Origin: an uncultured Alphaproteobacteria bacterium
GTDB taxonomy: Bacteria > Pseudomonadota > Alphaproteobacteria > RF32 > CAG-239
DNA length: 62,842 bases
Direction: 5' to 3'
Assembly (NCBI GenBank): GCA_944392315.1
Contig: CALXWH010000009.1
Coordinates: 1 to 62,842, forward strand
Position numbers and translations under genes: made by a program. Shown one piece after another: positions 54,094 through 62,842 of this stretch (its first letter is position 1; each line of letters opens with the position of its first letter). The notes under the pieces were generated by a model, which saw nothing but the letters and a program-made list of their open reading frames with translations, was not told where the DNA came from and made no database searches.

Positions 54094-55221
54094 TTACTTC
54101 TTGACAATTTGATTAAGTAGCTTTTCCCACTCGTCCATCAAGATTTCCGGTGCATATGCCGCCATATCTTTATGCGCGTTAGCCCCAAATTTGATGCGTA
54201 AATCTTTATCTTGCATCAAAATCTTTAGTTTTTTTGCAAAATCATCAACATCTTTGGCCAAAAAGCCGTTATGCCCATCCACTATGATTTCATTTACCGA
54301 ATGTGCATCTTCAAACCCGATATGCGGCAGGCCTATGGACATTGCATCGGCAATAGCTAAGCTAAACCCTTCACAAGAGCTTGGAAATGCATGGATATCC
54401 GCGCTACGATAAAGCCCTTCTACATCTGTGCTATATCCCATCAATGCCACTTGGCCTTCCATTTGATTTTGGGCTATTAAATTTTTTATCTCGCGTTCAT
54501 ATGCCGGGTATTTGCTCATTCCCCAAATCTCTACTTTCCAATCCGGAAATTCTTTGGCAATTTTTGCAAAGGCCTCTACCAATAAATGGGGGCGTTTAAT
54601 ATGTTTTTCAATGCGTGCGACATATATGATGCGTTTCTTCTCTTTGCTCAAATCTACCATTTCCCCTTCCGCATACTGCTTAACTGGATTGGCAATACGG
54701 ACAATATTCTTTGCCTCAAAAAAAGGATCTATATGGCTTTTGAAAGAATCCATCAGTACCTGATAGGTATTGACTTGTTCAAAACTCTTTTTACACCAAC
54801 TTCTGATAAACTTATTCTTTTTTAAGACTTTATCTAAAATTACTGGCGGATAATTATGTATCATTTGCACAATCGGAATATTGTGATGTTGAAACCGCGT
54901 CACATTATACAAATCTTTCGGAAAATAACAAATCATCACGTCCGGCTTTTCTTTTTTGACTAATTTATCAAACAAAAACCATGACGGAAAAGGACTTCTC
55001 AGCTTATGGAGCAAATTTACCCATACCGATGAGGTTTTGCCATTAACATTTGCTATTTTTACCGCCGGATTTAATTCATATCCCGGAGCTGAAACGCCCA
55101 GCTTTTTATATGTATCACAAGCAATTACAACCTCATGTCCGCGCTCATAAAACAAATTTGCCAAATATGACAGCCAGTTGTTGTTTAAAATATTTCTGTC
55201 TCTCACCAGCATTATTTTCAT
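54094..55221 (-). CDS. Family 4 glycosyltransferase
   Basis: 375 residues, GT-B fold. C-terminal nucleotide-sugar site: RIIYVARIEKHIKRPHLLVE, VALMGYSTDVEGLY and SSCEGFSLAIADAMSIGLP, where the second acidic residue of the usual E-x7-E is Asp. Likely builds lipopolysaccharide or capsule. Overlaps the next gene's stop by four bases (ATGA), so the two are translated together. Confidence 0.9.
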   Translation of the reverse strand: MKIMLVRDRNILNNNWLSYLANLFYERGHEVVIACDTYKKLGVSAPGYELNPAVKIANVNGKTSSVWVNLLHKLRSPFPSWFLFDKLVKKEKPDVMICYFPKDLYNVTRFQHHNIPIVQMIHNYPPVILDKVLKKNKFIRSWCKKSFEQVNTYQVLMDSFKSHIDPFFEAKNIVRIANPVKQYAEGEMVDLSKEKKRIIYVARIEKHIKRPHLLVEAFAKIAKEFPDWKVEIWGMSKYPAYEREIKNLIAQNQMEGQVALMGYSTDVEGLYRSADIHAFPSSCEGFSLAIADAMSIGLPHIGFEDAHSVNEIIVDGHNGFLAKDVDDFAKKLKILMQDKDLRIKFGANAHKDMAAYAPEILMDEWEKLLNQIVKK

Positions 55222-55856
55222 GATTTTTTCCTTTTTATAAATAGTTTCATAAATTCAAAAGATTTCGGAACCGCCCAAAATGAAATACTTACCTCTTTGA
55301 CTCTTAAACTTTTACAAATGCCGATACGATGATGCCCTTGCAAAATTTGATCTTTAACGCCAAACTTACGGTTAAGCATTATCAGCATCGGACTTTTTTT
55401 ATCATAACCATGCTTTTGAATAGATTCATACAAATCATGATAGCGTTTTTGCGCTTCTTCACGGCTGATTTGCCACTTTTTATTCGTCCACTGATAAGCA
55501 TTGGATTCATTACGTTCTCCACGCATGACGTTATTGCCTAAAATGCACGCTAGTGTTGTCGTGTAAGCGTTTGGAAATATTTTATAGAATTTACGTTTTA
55601 TCGGCTTTATCAAATCTATCAAAAAAGCCTGATATACCGGATAAGATGCATAGGCCAAGCGTACCGGCAAAAAATCTTCTGTAGAACTTTTGACTTTTTC
55701 TGCTCCGGAAATCAATGTATCGGCTCCGGTTTCACTCAGCATCACCACAATTTCATCTGCTTTTTGACTTTGCTCAGATGTTTCTTCCACTGGCAGCACT
55801 TGAAGCTCGCTTGTTTTTATCTGATAGAGTTCTGATGATAGGGCTATATGTTTCAT
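55218..55856 (-). CDS. ParB-fold protein linked to a glycosyltransferase
   Basis: 212 residues. Carries QILQGHHRIGICKSLRVKE, the GHHR form of the ParB/sulfiredoxin loop, followed by VSISFWAVPKSFE. No DNA-binding half. It is translationally coupled to the downstream GT4 gene, which argues for a role in glycan assembly or its control, not in partition. Similar in concept to 2408-2917 (DGQHR form). Confidence 0.6.
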   Translation of the reverse strand: MKHIALSSELYQIKTSELQVLPVEETSEQSQKADEIVVMLSETGADTLISGAEKVKSSTEDFLPVRLAYASYPVYQAFLIDLIKPIKRKFYKIFPNAYTTTLACILGNNVMRGERNESNAYQWTNKKWQISREEAQKRYHDLYESIQKHGYDKKSPMLIMLNRKFGVKDQILQGHHRIGICKSLRVKEVSISFWAVPKSFEFMKLFIKRKKS

Positions 55857-56037
55857 TTCCGTATTTCTGCATAATATAACAATTTTTGTTTATTCTATCC
55901 ACCGGTGTGTTTCCCCGCAATATCTATTTTATTCTATCAACATTTATTTAGCTGGCTCTTGATGACTTTAAACGGGCGTTTTTGAGAATTGAGAGCTTAA
56001 TATTTAGTCTCTGAAATAAAAATGTCTTCCATAAAAA

Positions 56038-56066
56038 AAATCACTCTTGCTTTTGAGTGATTTTTT
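56038..56066. terminator. Bidirectional terminator after psd
   Basis: AAATCACTC (56038-56046)/GAGTGATTT (56055-56063), A run before and T run after. Confidence 0.85.
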
Positions 56067-56088
56067 ATTGCTTCCTTTTGCTGAAAAA

Positions 56089-56958
56089 TTATTTTGTTTT
56101 GATTTCTCCTAATTTCGTTCCCATCTTAACCGGTGTACCTGTTTTTAATTCTTTAGAAAAAGTAACTTTTCCTTTCGGGAAAATGCAAATGGTTGTGCTG
56201 CCTAACAAGAAACGTCCCAACTCACTTCCCTTTTCCAGCACGATATTATCGTCTTTATAATTATATACCGTTACTTCTTTGCCTTTTGCCGGCGCCAGTA
56301 ACCCTGCAAAGACTGTTGCAATACTTGAAACTATCGTCGCCCCGACCATCACAACCGCAAAGCGTCCTATTTTTTCATTCTCAAAAAAACATACGGCACG
56401 CTCGTTGCGGGCAAACAAATTATCTACATTTTGTGCCGTCAACGGATTTACCGAAAATAAATCCCCCGGAATAAATAACATTTTCTCCAGTTTACCTTTT
56501 AACGGCATATGAACGCGGTGATAATCTCTTGGTGATAAATAGGTGGTGGCATAACTGCCGTTTTCAAAATATTTAGCTTCTTTGGCATCGCCGCCTAACA
56601 AAGCCTCTAAGCTATAATAACGGCCTTTGGCCTGCAAAACCGCATCTTTATATATTTCGCCGATTTCACTTATCATCCCATCAGCAGGCTCTGCAATTGC
56701 ATTTTCTTCAGCGACAATCGGACGGGCGCCTTTTTTCAATTCTCTAACAAAAAAATCATTAAAACTCTTATATTTACTAATGTCTTGAGTTTTGGCGTCT
56801 TTCATATCCACATCATAGTATTTGATGAAATTTTTAATTAAAAACTCAGTTCCCTTCCCCATTTCGGCAGATGCTAATTTGCCGACTGCCTGCGATAACA
56901 ATCTTTTGGGCATAATGTATTGACTTTTGACTTTAATTTCGTCTGCGATGTTTGTCAT
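56089..56958 (-). CDS. psd: Phosphatidylserine decarboxylase
   Basis: 289 residues, long (PSD-I-type) form. Processing site LGST in SELGRFLLGSTTICIF, where cleavage before Ser makes the pyruvoyl cofactor. Also SFNDFFVRELKKGARPI near residue 70 and SPRDYHRVHMPLKG in the middle. Converts phosphatidylserine to phosphatidylethanolamine at the inner membrane. No pssA beside it. Confidence 0.95.
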   Translation of the reverse strand: MTNIADEIKVKSQYIMPKRLLSQAVGKLASAEMGKGTEFLIKNFIKYYDVDMKDAKTQDISKYKSFNDFFVRELKKGARPIVAEENAIAEPADGMISEIGEIYKDAVLQAKGRYYSLEALLGGDAKEAKYFENGSYATTYLSPRDYHRVHMPLKGKLEKMLFIPGDLFSVNPLTAQNVDNLFARNERAVCFFENEKIGRFAVVMVGATIVSSIATVFAGLLAPAKGKEVTVYNYKDDNIVLEKGSELGRFLLGSTTICIFPKGKVTFSKELKTGTPVKMGTKLGEIKTK

Positions 56959-57040
56959 TGTTTTTCTCCCTTTTATTCTTTCTCAAAATAACATCTCTTT
57001 TTTTGATGTCAACTTTTATGCGCGGTTTCACTTACAAAAA

Positions 57041-57070
57041 AAAATCGGAGATTGCTCTCCGATTTTCTTT
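57041..57070 (-). terminator. Terminator of the gene at 57088
   Basis: Perfect 11-bp stem AAAATCGGAGA (57041-57051)/TCTCCGATTTT (57056-57066) with A run on the left and T run on the right, so it can work both ways. Confidence 0.85.
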
Positions 57071-57087
57071 TTTCCACGAAGCAATAG

Positions 57088-57798
57088 TTAATTCAACATT
57101 ATCCCTTGCTCCCTTTTTAGCTTTTCATCAATTTGACGCATTCCTTCTTGAATGTCGTAAATGTAATGTAAGAATAATTTACGGAAGCCCGCCTCTTCGC
57201 CAATACACCTTTGTGTAAAATGTTCGGCCATTAAAAACATCTTTGCCGTTTTGAGGGGATCTCTTCTGACATCAACCCATCCATCAATGTTAAAACTATT
57301 GACAGCCAGTAATTCTCGTTCTTGCTCTCCGCCTACCTTTTGATACATCATTTCAAAAACGTTTCCGCTCGTATCTTCTTCAAAATTAAAGATAAACAAC
57401 GCATTTAAAAACATTTCTAAAATAAATTCTCGGCTCATATATTGAACACACTCTTTGTTCAAATATGGATAGGCGCATACCGATATGTTGGCATCTTGGC
57501 GACATATATTCTCGGTGATGATATCTATCAGGCGTGTGCTGATATAGTCATCATCCAAACGAAAGAACTTTTCGGCAATCTCGGCACTAGGAACACGTTT
57601 GGTTGTTTCAATGAAACCGTGTTTGTTGTCTTTATCTACACCTACATACGCCGACAAAAAGGTGAAACTACCACGGTTACGCAAAAAATCACTGTACGTG
57701 CGAGGATTTTTTTCCCATAAATCCAAAATAGCTTTGGCTTCGCTCACTGAGAGGGCATCTGCATGCAAAAGCAACTCTCTTGATTTTCTATAATCCAT
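57088..57798 (-). CDS. Hypothetical cytoplasmic protein
   Basis: 236 residues, helical, no signal or membrane segment, family unknown. Visible features are EAKILDLWEKNPRTYSDFL near the start and a cysteine-containing NICRQDANISVCAYPYL. The only gene between two terminators on this strand, so a single-gene unit. Confidence 0.6.
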   Translation of the reverse strand: MDYRKSRELLLHADALSVSEAKAILDLWEKNPRTYSDFLRNRGSFTFLSAYVGVDKDNKHGFIETTKRVPSAEIAEKFFRLDDDYISTRLIDIITENICRQDANISVCAYPYLNKECVQYMSREFILEMFLNALFIFNFEEDTSGNVFEMMYQKVGGEQERELLAVNSFNIDGWVDVRRDPLKTAKMFLMAEHFTQRCIGEEAGFRKLFLHYIYDIQEGMRQIDEKLKREQGIMLN

Positions 57799-58042
57799 AT
57801 CTAAAAAATTTTGGTTTGGTCTTCAATATACGCAATTCAATAAGTATTGTCAAGCTATTTTAGACAAAAACAGATTCAAAGACAAAAAAAACTTGATTTT
57901 TTATTTTTCCTTGTTACTATGGCTCCGCTTATATTTCTTATTGTGTCGCTTTTATTATACGGTTTATATTTATGGTATAACCTAAGCAACGTGACATTCA
58001 TTCTATATGATTGAATATGCTAATTTTTAAATATTTTATTTT

Positions 58043-59776
58043 ATGAACAAAAAAAGTTTTTTTCAAAAAATTCTTTTTACAGGAATTTTGATTATTTCGT
58101 TATTGTCGGGTTGCAGTGGTTTTATGTCTCCTACTTTGGAGCTTGATGACGATGTGACATTGGTTTCTTTCGCTTATGATTGGGACAATTCCGTTGTTCA
58201 AGATACTGCCGTGCTTTCTTGCAAGCAAACCTTGGTCTACTCTTCCTCCGGAAAAGAGGTCTCCGTTTCACCTATTGCTTATGTCAAGCTCTGGGTTAAG
58301 CAAGATACGGTTTTATCTACATCGGTTATGTCGGTCAAACCTTCTAATCTCAATGTGTCATCTGCATCTTCTTCTTCAGGAGCTTCGCCTGTACGTCATG
58401 TTTTGCACAAATCTTTTGAGCTGAATGATACGCAGGTGGTGATGGCCGAAATTTGTTATGAAGATGTTAATCTCAGTTCTAAATCAACCGGTGAAATTTT
58501 ACCGCATTTGGAAATTACCGACTTTTCTCTAAGCGATATGCAAGTTATGAAGGATGAAAATTCTTTGAATAATTATATCGTTTCCATTACTTTTAGTGCT
58601 CCGTGGTCGGTTGTTAATCGCGGGGACAGAGGAACAGAGGATATGTCAATTTCTTATGTGAAAAGCTCGGTTTACGGCCAAAGTGATCAGCTGCTTTTTA
58701 CCAGTTATGACACCGGCGCCGAATGGGTGGATAAATCTTCTTTCAAGCTCTTTGTCAACAAAATTGATACTTGGACACTTTCCGGAGTTAAAAGTAATAA
58801 AATTTACTCTCCGATTTTGCCCTTTTCGCTCAAAGTTAGTGAAAAACCTTCGGTGTTGGCTGAAAATCTTGAGTTTTCTTCACAAGTTTCATTAACTCAA
58901 ACGAAGGCTTCCAAAATCAATGCGGATGAAGCATGGAATATTCAATCGCGAACAGGTATTCAGACCGTTCGTTTTGATAATGGTCAACAAAACTTTATCC
59001 ATGCTTATTCTTATCCGATTTATGAAGCCAGTGTTAGCGTTGACGGACAAAAGATTGTTTTTGATTTACCGGTAAATTTTGAAGTTGACATCAAAACTTC
59101 TAAAGTGGGTGAAAACTCTAAAAAATTAACTTCTGAAGCAACGGCTTCCTTTTTTGATAAAACATTTGAGGCATTATCTTCTACTTTGATTATTCTTGAT
59201 ACTTCGGGAACCGGAAGTGATAATAACGATGGTTCTTCTGATGAAGATGGAGATGACGGAGAAAATGGAAACGATGATACCGATGTTGTCACTCCTCCTT
59301 CAGGTACTACATTGAAATATGGCAGAATTATTGATTTTCAAGTTTCGGCGGTATTAGATGTTGATGCTTATCAGAACGGTGGAGAAATTACCAGAAAAGC
59401 TGTCGTTATTCGTTTTGAAGAAGGTTATTATTTTGGAGTTTGTGATTTTGAGGAAGACTTTCCGACACAGTTTACCTATACCCAATCCGGTTATTCCGGG
59501 TTTAACTCGGCGGCGCAACCTCAGGCCGGTAAACCTTTCCGTATCGCACGGGCTGTGGTTTATAAAGATGCCATTAAGTGGCTGGCTGAAGATAATTCGC
59601 TCATTATGGGGATTGATAAACTTTCTTGCAGTCTCTTTGGATGGAAAAATATTGTCGGCGGGCTTTATTCCGCTTTTATCAATACTTATGCCTCCTCCTA
59701 TTCGCAAGATCGGTATTCCTTAACACTTACGGCACCGAACGGACGTTCTATGACGTTCCAATCTCGTGCGTTGTAA
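58043..59776 (+). CDS. Large secreted lipoprotein with acidic linker
   Basis: 577 residues. Lipoprotein signal FFQKILFTGILIISLLSGC (lipobox LSGC). A beta-rich first part (to about 385), then a very acidic linker of Asp/Gly/Asn/Glu (about 392-416), then a C-terminal beta domain with FQVSAVLDVDAYQNGG and WLAEDNSLIMGIDKLSC. The plan suggests two folded domains on the cell surface. No family recognised. No Shine-Dalgarno sequence is evident before the ATG. Confidence 0.7.
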   Translation: MNKKSFFQKILFTGILIISLLSGCSGFMSPTLELDDDVTLVSFAYDWDNSVVQDTAVLSCKQTLVYSSSGKEVSVSPIAYVKLWVKQDTVLSTSVMSVKPSNLNVSSASSSSGASPVRHVLHKSFELNDTQVVMAEICYEDVNLSSKSTGEILPHLEITDFSLSDMQVMKDENSLNNYIVSITFSAPWSVVNRGDRGTEDMSISYVKSSVYGQSDQLLFTSYDTGAEWVDKSSFKLFVNKIDTWTLSGVKSNKIYSPILPFSLKVSEKPSVLAENLEFSSQVSLTQTKASKINADEAWNIQSRTGIQTVRFDNGQQNFIHAYSYPIYEASVSVDGQKIVFDLPVNFEVDIKTSKVGENSKKLTSEATASFFDKTFEALSSTLIILDTSGTGSDNNDGSSDEDGDDGENGNDDTDVVTPPSGTTLKYGRIIDFQVSAVLDVDAYQNGGEITRKAVVIRFEEGYYFGVCDFEEDFPTQFTYTQSGYSGFNSAAQPQAGKPFRIARAVVYKDAIKWLAEDNSLIMGIDKLSCSLFGWKNIVGGLYSAFINTYASSYSQDRYSLTLTAPNGRSMTFQSRAL

Positions 59777-59794
59777 ATTTATTTGATTATTTTT

Positions 59795-59823
59795 GCCCGA
59801 ATCTTTCGTGATTCGGGCTTTTT
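59795..59823 (+). terminator. Terminator after the large lipoprotein
   Basis: GCCCGAATC (59795-59803)/GATTCGGGC (59810-59818), then TTTTT. Confidence 0.9.
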
Positions 59824-59927
59824 ATTTAAAATTGCCAAAATACGCACAAAATATGGTTGATTTTTTGTTTAGATAGTGGTATAAAGGATTTATATTTGAG
59901 TAAAATTACAAGCTATGAGGTGCTTTT

Positions 59928-62842
59928 ATGCCTAGTAAAATCAAGGCTAAACATAAAATAGACAAAGAATATTTTCAGGAAGTTGCCACAAAATGCGCTT
60001 TTCTGGGAATTTCGCTTACCGAAAAAGATTTTAGTGCGAAACCTGACGATTATCTTAATTTGGTCGCTGATTATGATAAGCAAGTTCATCAATACACTTT
60101 GCAGCACAAAGATAAACTACTCGCCTTGCAAAAAGAATTTAGCAAAGATGACAATGTTCCCGCTTTCGTAGCCTTGGGTAAAGCCGGTACGCAATTAACT
60201 TCCGAATTTCATCAAACTTTGCTGGCCAAACAGATAGCTCAGGTCAGCATTGATATTTTACAGCATGATTTTAATTTTTCTGCTCAAGAACTTGACAAGC
60301 CTCTTTATCAAAAAAGATTTAAACAACTGGCTCAAATTATCGGTGTTGATGAGGCGGTGCTCAAAGAACAGATTGGAAATAAGGACAATGTAGCTGAAGC
60401 GCTTTTAGCCTCTCCTTATCAAAAAGATTTGATTAAACTGGCCGCTACGCAAGAAAATATTCAGACTGCCCTATCTTCCATGGCGCAATTTGCAGGTGTT
60501 GATGCGGCTCAAATGCTGGAAAAAGCTATGGATGGAGCTAAAGCACATCAACAATTTCGCGCTTTAGCTGCCCAATATGTGTCTACCACACCTTCTGTGG
60601 CTACTCGGCAAAAAACACCAGAAACCGCTAATGTTTCTTCTCCTTATGAGAAAATTTTAAGCGAATTTTCCAAATATTCCGATAATCAAAACGGTAAGCC
60701 GCTTTTAGAGCAAAATGCCAAGGCGTTGCGCAAAAAAGCTAACTTTGTTTATTTGGAAAAAGTCATCAAAGAATTACACATCAGTGAAAAAGACGCCGTA
60801 CAATTTAGAATTCAACTTTCTCAATACAAAGGCTCTCTCAAAGATTTTTTACAAGATTATGGCAAAGGTTCTGCAACGCAGGTACAAAATGTTGTTTCTG
60901 TTGAAAGAGAACAAGCGCAGCAAACAGTTGTTGAAGAGGCTAAAAATCGCGTCGCCTCACCCTCAAAAAAACAAATTAAAGCTGAACAAAAGAAACAAGC
61001 TCTTTTACTGAAACAGCAAAAACAAGAGCAAGAAAAGCAAAAACGTTTGGCGCTACAAGCTCAAAAAGAAGCGCAGAGACAAAAGAAAAATGAGTTAAAA
61101 AAGCAGAAACAAGAACAGAAAAAGCAAAAACAACAAGCTCGTCTTGCTCAAAAAGAAGCACTCAAAAAACAACGTCAAGAACGTCAATTACAACGTAAAC
61201 TTGCTCGCAAAAACAGAAGATTAGCCTTTTTTGCCAAACTCAAATCTCTGTTCAAAAAGCCTGTTGTTATGGTGCAATCGGTGGTTAGCCATGTTGCTGC
61301 TTCTTCGCGCGAAACAGCGCAAAAAATGTATCAAACATTAGTTGCTAAAAAACAACCTCAAATGCAGCTTTATGTTCCCAAACAACAAAAACAAAGTTTC
61401 TTTAGCCGAATTTTTCATAAACGTCGCTTGGCTCGCAAACAACAAGTTATTAAAAATATTTCGTTGAATATTGAAAGCTATAAAGCCCAAAAGAAACAAT
61501 CGCAAAAGGCTAAAATCCTTGAATTTAAGCAAAAAGTTCAAGAAAAAGGCAAAAAGACCCTCAAATATGCCGCTATCGGTGTTCCTTTGGCTGGGTTAAG
61601 CTATATGGGGTATAAAGGGGCGCAAAATCTGGAACCGGCTTTTGATTTTCATCGTATATCTATGGCTTTTGATTCTTTTTCGCTTCCGCAAGGGGTTTTA
61701 GATAAAGCGAATACGTATTATGCTGATGTCAATGACTTTTTTGGAATTCAAAATCAGGACTACAATCTTTTAACGCCGGAACTTTCTTGGAACAACTTTA
61801 CGGAAACACCAGAGCAACCTATTAACGAAGCTGACTATGCTGTCCAAATCCCTCTTATCAAAAATGATAAATTGCACAACGTTCCTAATGCTGATTTCTT
61901 TAACCTTTGCTTTGAAAAGACTAATTCTACCTATTTGAAAGACCGAAACTACGGTATCAGCCGTGCTTTGTATAATGACTTTATGCGCGAGAACAGAGCT
62001 TTGGCTAATTTTTATAATATCGGAAGCTATAAAAATCTTTCTTTTGACGAAGCGCGCGTTATTGCCAAAGCGCAGATTTTTGATAAATATGGCATTGGCT
62101 ATATTCAAAACGAAAGTATGGCAGCTTATCTTTATTATACCCTTATGAAAAATCATGATAAAAACTGTTCGGTCTCTATGGTCGCCTCGGCTATCTCTGA
62201 CTTTTATGAGCTAAAGGGTATTCAGTTAACACCAGCGCAACAAAAAGGGCTTGATGATATTAGTATCAGTGCTTCCATCCAACCAGATGATTGGAGACAA
62301 CTTATCGCTGTGGTTAATATGGCTGCAACCGATAAAGATACGGAAAGCCGTCTGTTTGCGGCTATTCAACAAAGTCAGTTCCGAATATCGGTGCCTTATA
62401 ATGACTTATTTGATACGGCTGATTTTTCTAAACAAGTGGCGGTTAATGCGACATTTTCTTATGAACCGACGTTGGAAGTCTTTTCTGCCCAAAATAATGG
62501 TAATGAGAATGATTTATTTTTCGCCGACAGCCCATTCTTCAGCGATATCCAAAATTCTTTGGTTGATGAAACTTCGGAACAAGAAATCTTGGACGCGCAA
62601 AAAGAAAAAGATTTGGAAATATTTTGCAAAATTTATGCGCAATGTAGCTATGATAACGTTATCAAACTGTCATACGGCGATAAGCGAAAAGCCTTTTCTG
62701 AAGCTAATAGAGCTTTAGCCAAACAGGGAATTTTGGGTAGAATTGACCAACGTTTATATTGTGCGGGTATGAGTATGGCCAGCCTTTGTCAGGCTTATGA
62801 TATCTTTAAACAAGAAAATCCTAACAGCTTTGTCGCTCAGGC
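59928..62842 (+). CDS. Large Lys/Gln-rich coiled-coil protein, 3' end outside window
   Basis: At least 971 residues from ATG 59928 (GAGG eight bases upstream), open to the window end. The N-terminal about 340 residues are helical. Residues about 345-430 are a Lys/Gln/Glu coiled coil (KQQKQEQEKQKRLALQAQKE). A weak hydrophobic stretch lies near 545 (YAAIGVPLAGLSYMGYKG). Later comes LSFDEARVIAKAQIFDKYG followed by MAAYLYYTLMKNH, faintly like the GH108/TtsA muramidase pattern. The protein may act on or span the envelope. Function uncertain. Confidence 0.65.
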   Translation, partial: MPSKIKAKHKIDKEYFQEVATKCAFLGISLTEKDFSAKPDDYLNLVADYDKQVHQYTLQHKDKLLALQKEFSKDDNVPAFVALGKAGTQLTSEFHQTLLAKQIAQVSIDILQHDFNFSAQELDKPLYQKRFKQLAQIIGVDEAVLKEQIGNKDNVAEALLASPYQKDLIKLAATQENIQTALSSMAQFAGVDAAQMLEKAMDGAKAHQQFRALAAQYVSTTPSVATRQKTPETANVSSPYEKILSEFSKYSDNQNGKPLLEQNAKALRKKANFVYLEKVIKELHISEKDAVQFRIQLSQYKGSLKDFLQDYGKGSATQVQNVVSVEREQAQQTVVEEAKNRVASPSKKQIKAEQKKQALLLKQQKQEQEKQKRLALQAQKEAQRQKKNELKKQKQEQKKQKQQARLAQKEALKKQRQERQLQRKLARKNRRLAFFAKLKSLFKKPVVMVQSVVSHVAASSRETAQKMYQTLVAKKQPQMQLYVPKQQKQSFFSRIFHKRRLARKQQVIKNISLNIESYKAQKKQSQKAKILEFKQKVQEKGKKTLKYAAIGVPLAGLSYMGYKGAQNLEPAFDFHRISMAFDSFSLPQGVLDKANTYYADVNDFFGIQNQDYNLLTPELSWNNFTETPEQPINEADYAVQIPLIKNDKLHNVPNADFFNLCFEKTNSTYLKDRNYGISRALYNDFMRENRALANFYNIGSYKNLSFDEARVIAKAQIFDKYGIGYIQNESMAAYLYYTLMKNHDKNCSVSMVASAISDFYELKGIQLTPAQQKGLDDISISASIQPDDWRQLIAVVNMAATDKDTESRLFAAIQQSQFRISVPYNDLFDTADFSKQVAVNATFSYEPTLEVFSAQNNGNENDLFFADSPFFSDIQNSLVDETSEQEILDAQKEKDLEIFCKIYAQCSYDNVIKLSYGDKRKAFSEANRALAKQGILGRIDQRLYCAGMSMASLCQAYDIFKQENPNSFVAQ

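Overview
The window is an AT-rich chromosomal segment from a Gram-negative bacterium. A lipid A pair in the order lpxI-lpxB (the LpxI type of UDP-diacylglucosamine hydrolase, typical of alphaproteobacteria), a ComEC without the metallo-beta-lactamase tail, DUF3768 and DUF805 proteins, and a CTTG-N18-CCTATAT heat-shock-type promoter before htpG all point to an alphaproteobacterium. The AT bias, the Mpi-like invertases and the anaerobic-style flavin/rubredoxin genes fit an uncultured host-associated (gut) lineage. That last point is inference; there is no rRNA gene to settle it.

Positions 1-24,300 are accessory DNA. They hold a type I restriction gene cut by the left edge (hsdR), a small ParB-fold protein, and a large autotransporter. 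Next come two copies of one architecture: a minus-strand target gene, a short segment bounded by perfect inverted repeats, and a plus-strand Mpi-type serine recombinase. The first module (6018-6166) lies between the autotransporter and invertase 1. The second (7365-7529) lies between a SLOG-fold gene and invertase 2. These look like two self-contained phase-variation switches and are the main discovery of the window. After them come a four-gene minus-strand cluster headed by a winged-helix protein with an array of GGAAA-N6-TTTCC palindromes in front of it, a DUF3768/tyrosine recombinase pair followed by direct repeats, and three nuclease-tailed ATPases. Two of the ATPases are a near-perfect 1.87-kb tandem duplication that includes a structured, three-way-junction-like element. 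Two paralogous secreted proteins then flank a third secreted protein. A prophage remnant (T7-type tail fibre, holin, overlapping Rz/Rz1 spanins) and a 762-residue protein with two HEPN-like motifs close the region.

Positions 24,500-41,700 are mostly housekeeping: a periplasmic ankyrin protein, htpG, a secreted HExxH protein, tRNA-Phe, the accB-accC operon followed by two membrane proteins and a CgeB-like glycosyltransferase, the lpxI-lpxB-comEC operon, initiator tRNA-Met and bioG.

Positions 41,800-62,842 mix functions: a solitary adenine methyltransferase with a possible nuclease motif (perhaps a single-chain R-M enzyme), beta-carbonic anhydrase, a set of flavin/redox proteins (flavodoxin-like lipoprotein, nitroreductase, flavin reductase-rubredoxin fusion, exported thioredoxin-fold protein), an HNH protein, a MORN-like lipoprotein, two glycosyltransferases with a second ParB-fold protein, phosphatidylserine decarboxylase, a large lipoprotein, and a Lys/Gln-rich coiled-coil protein cut by the right edge. 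Strong Rho-independent hairpins separate most transcription units.
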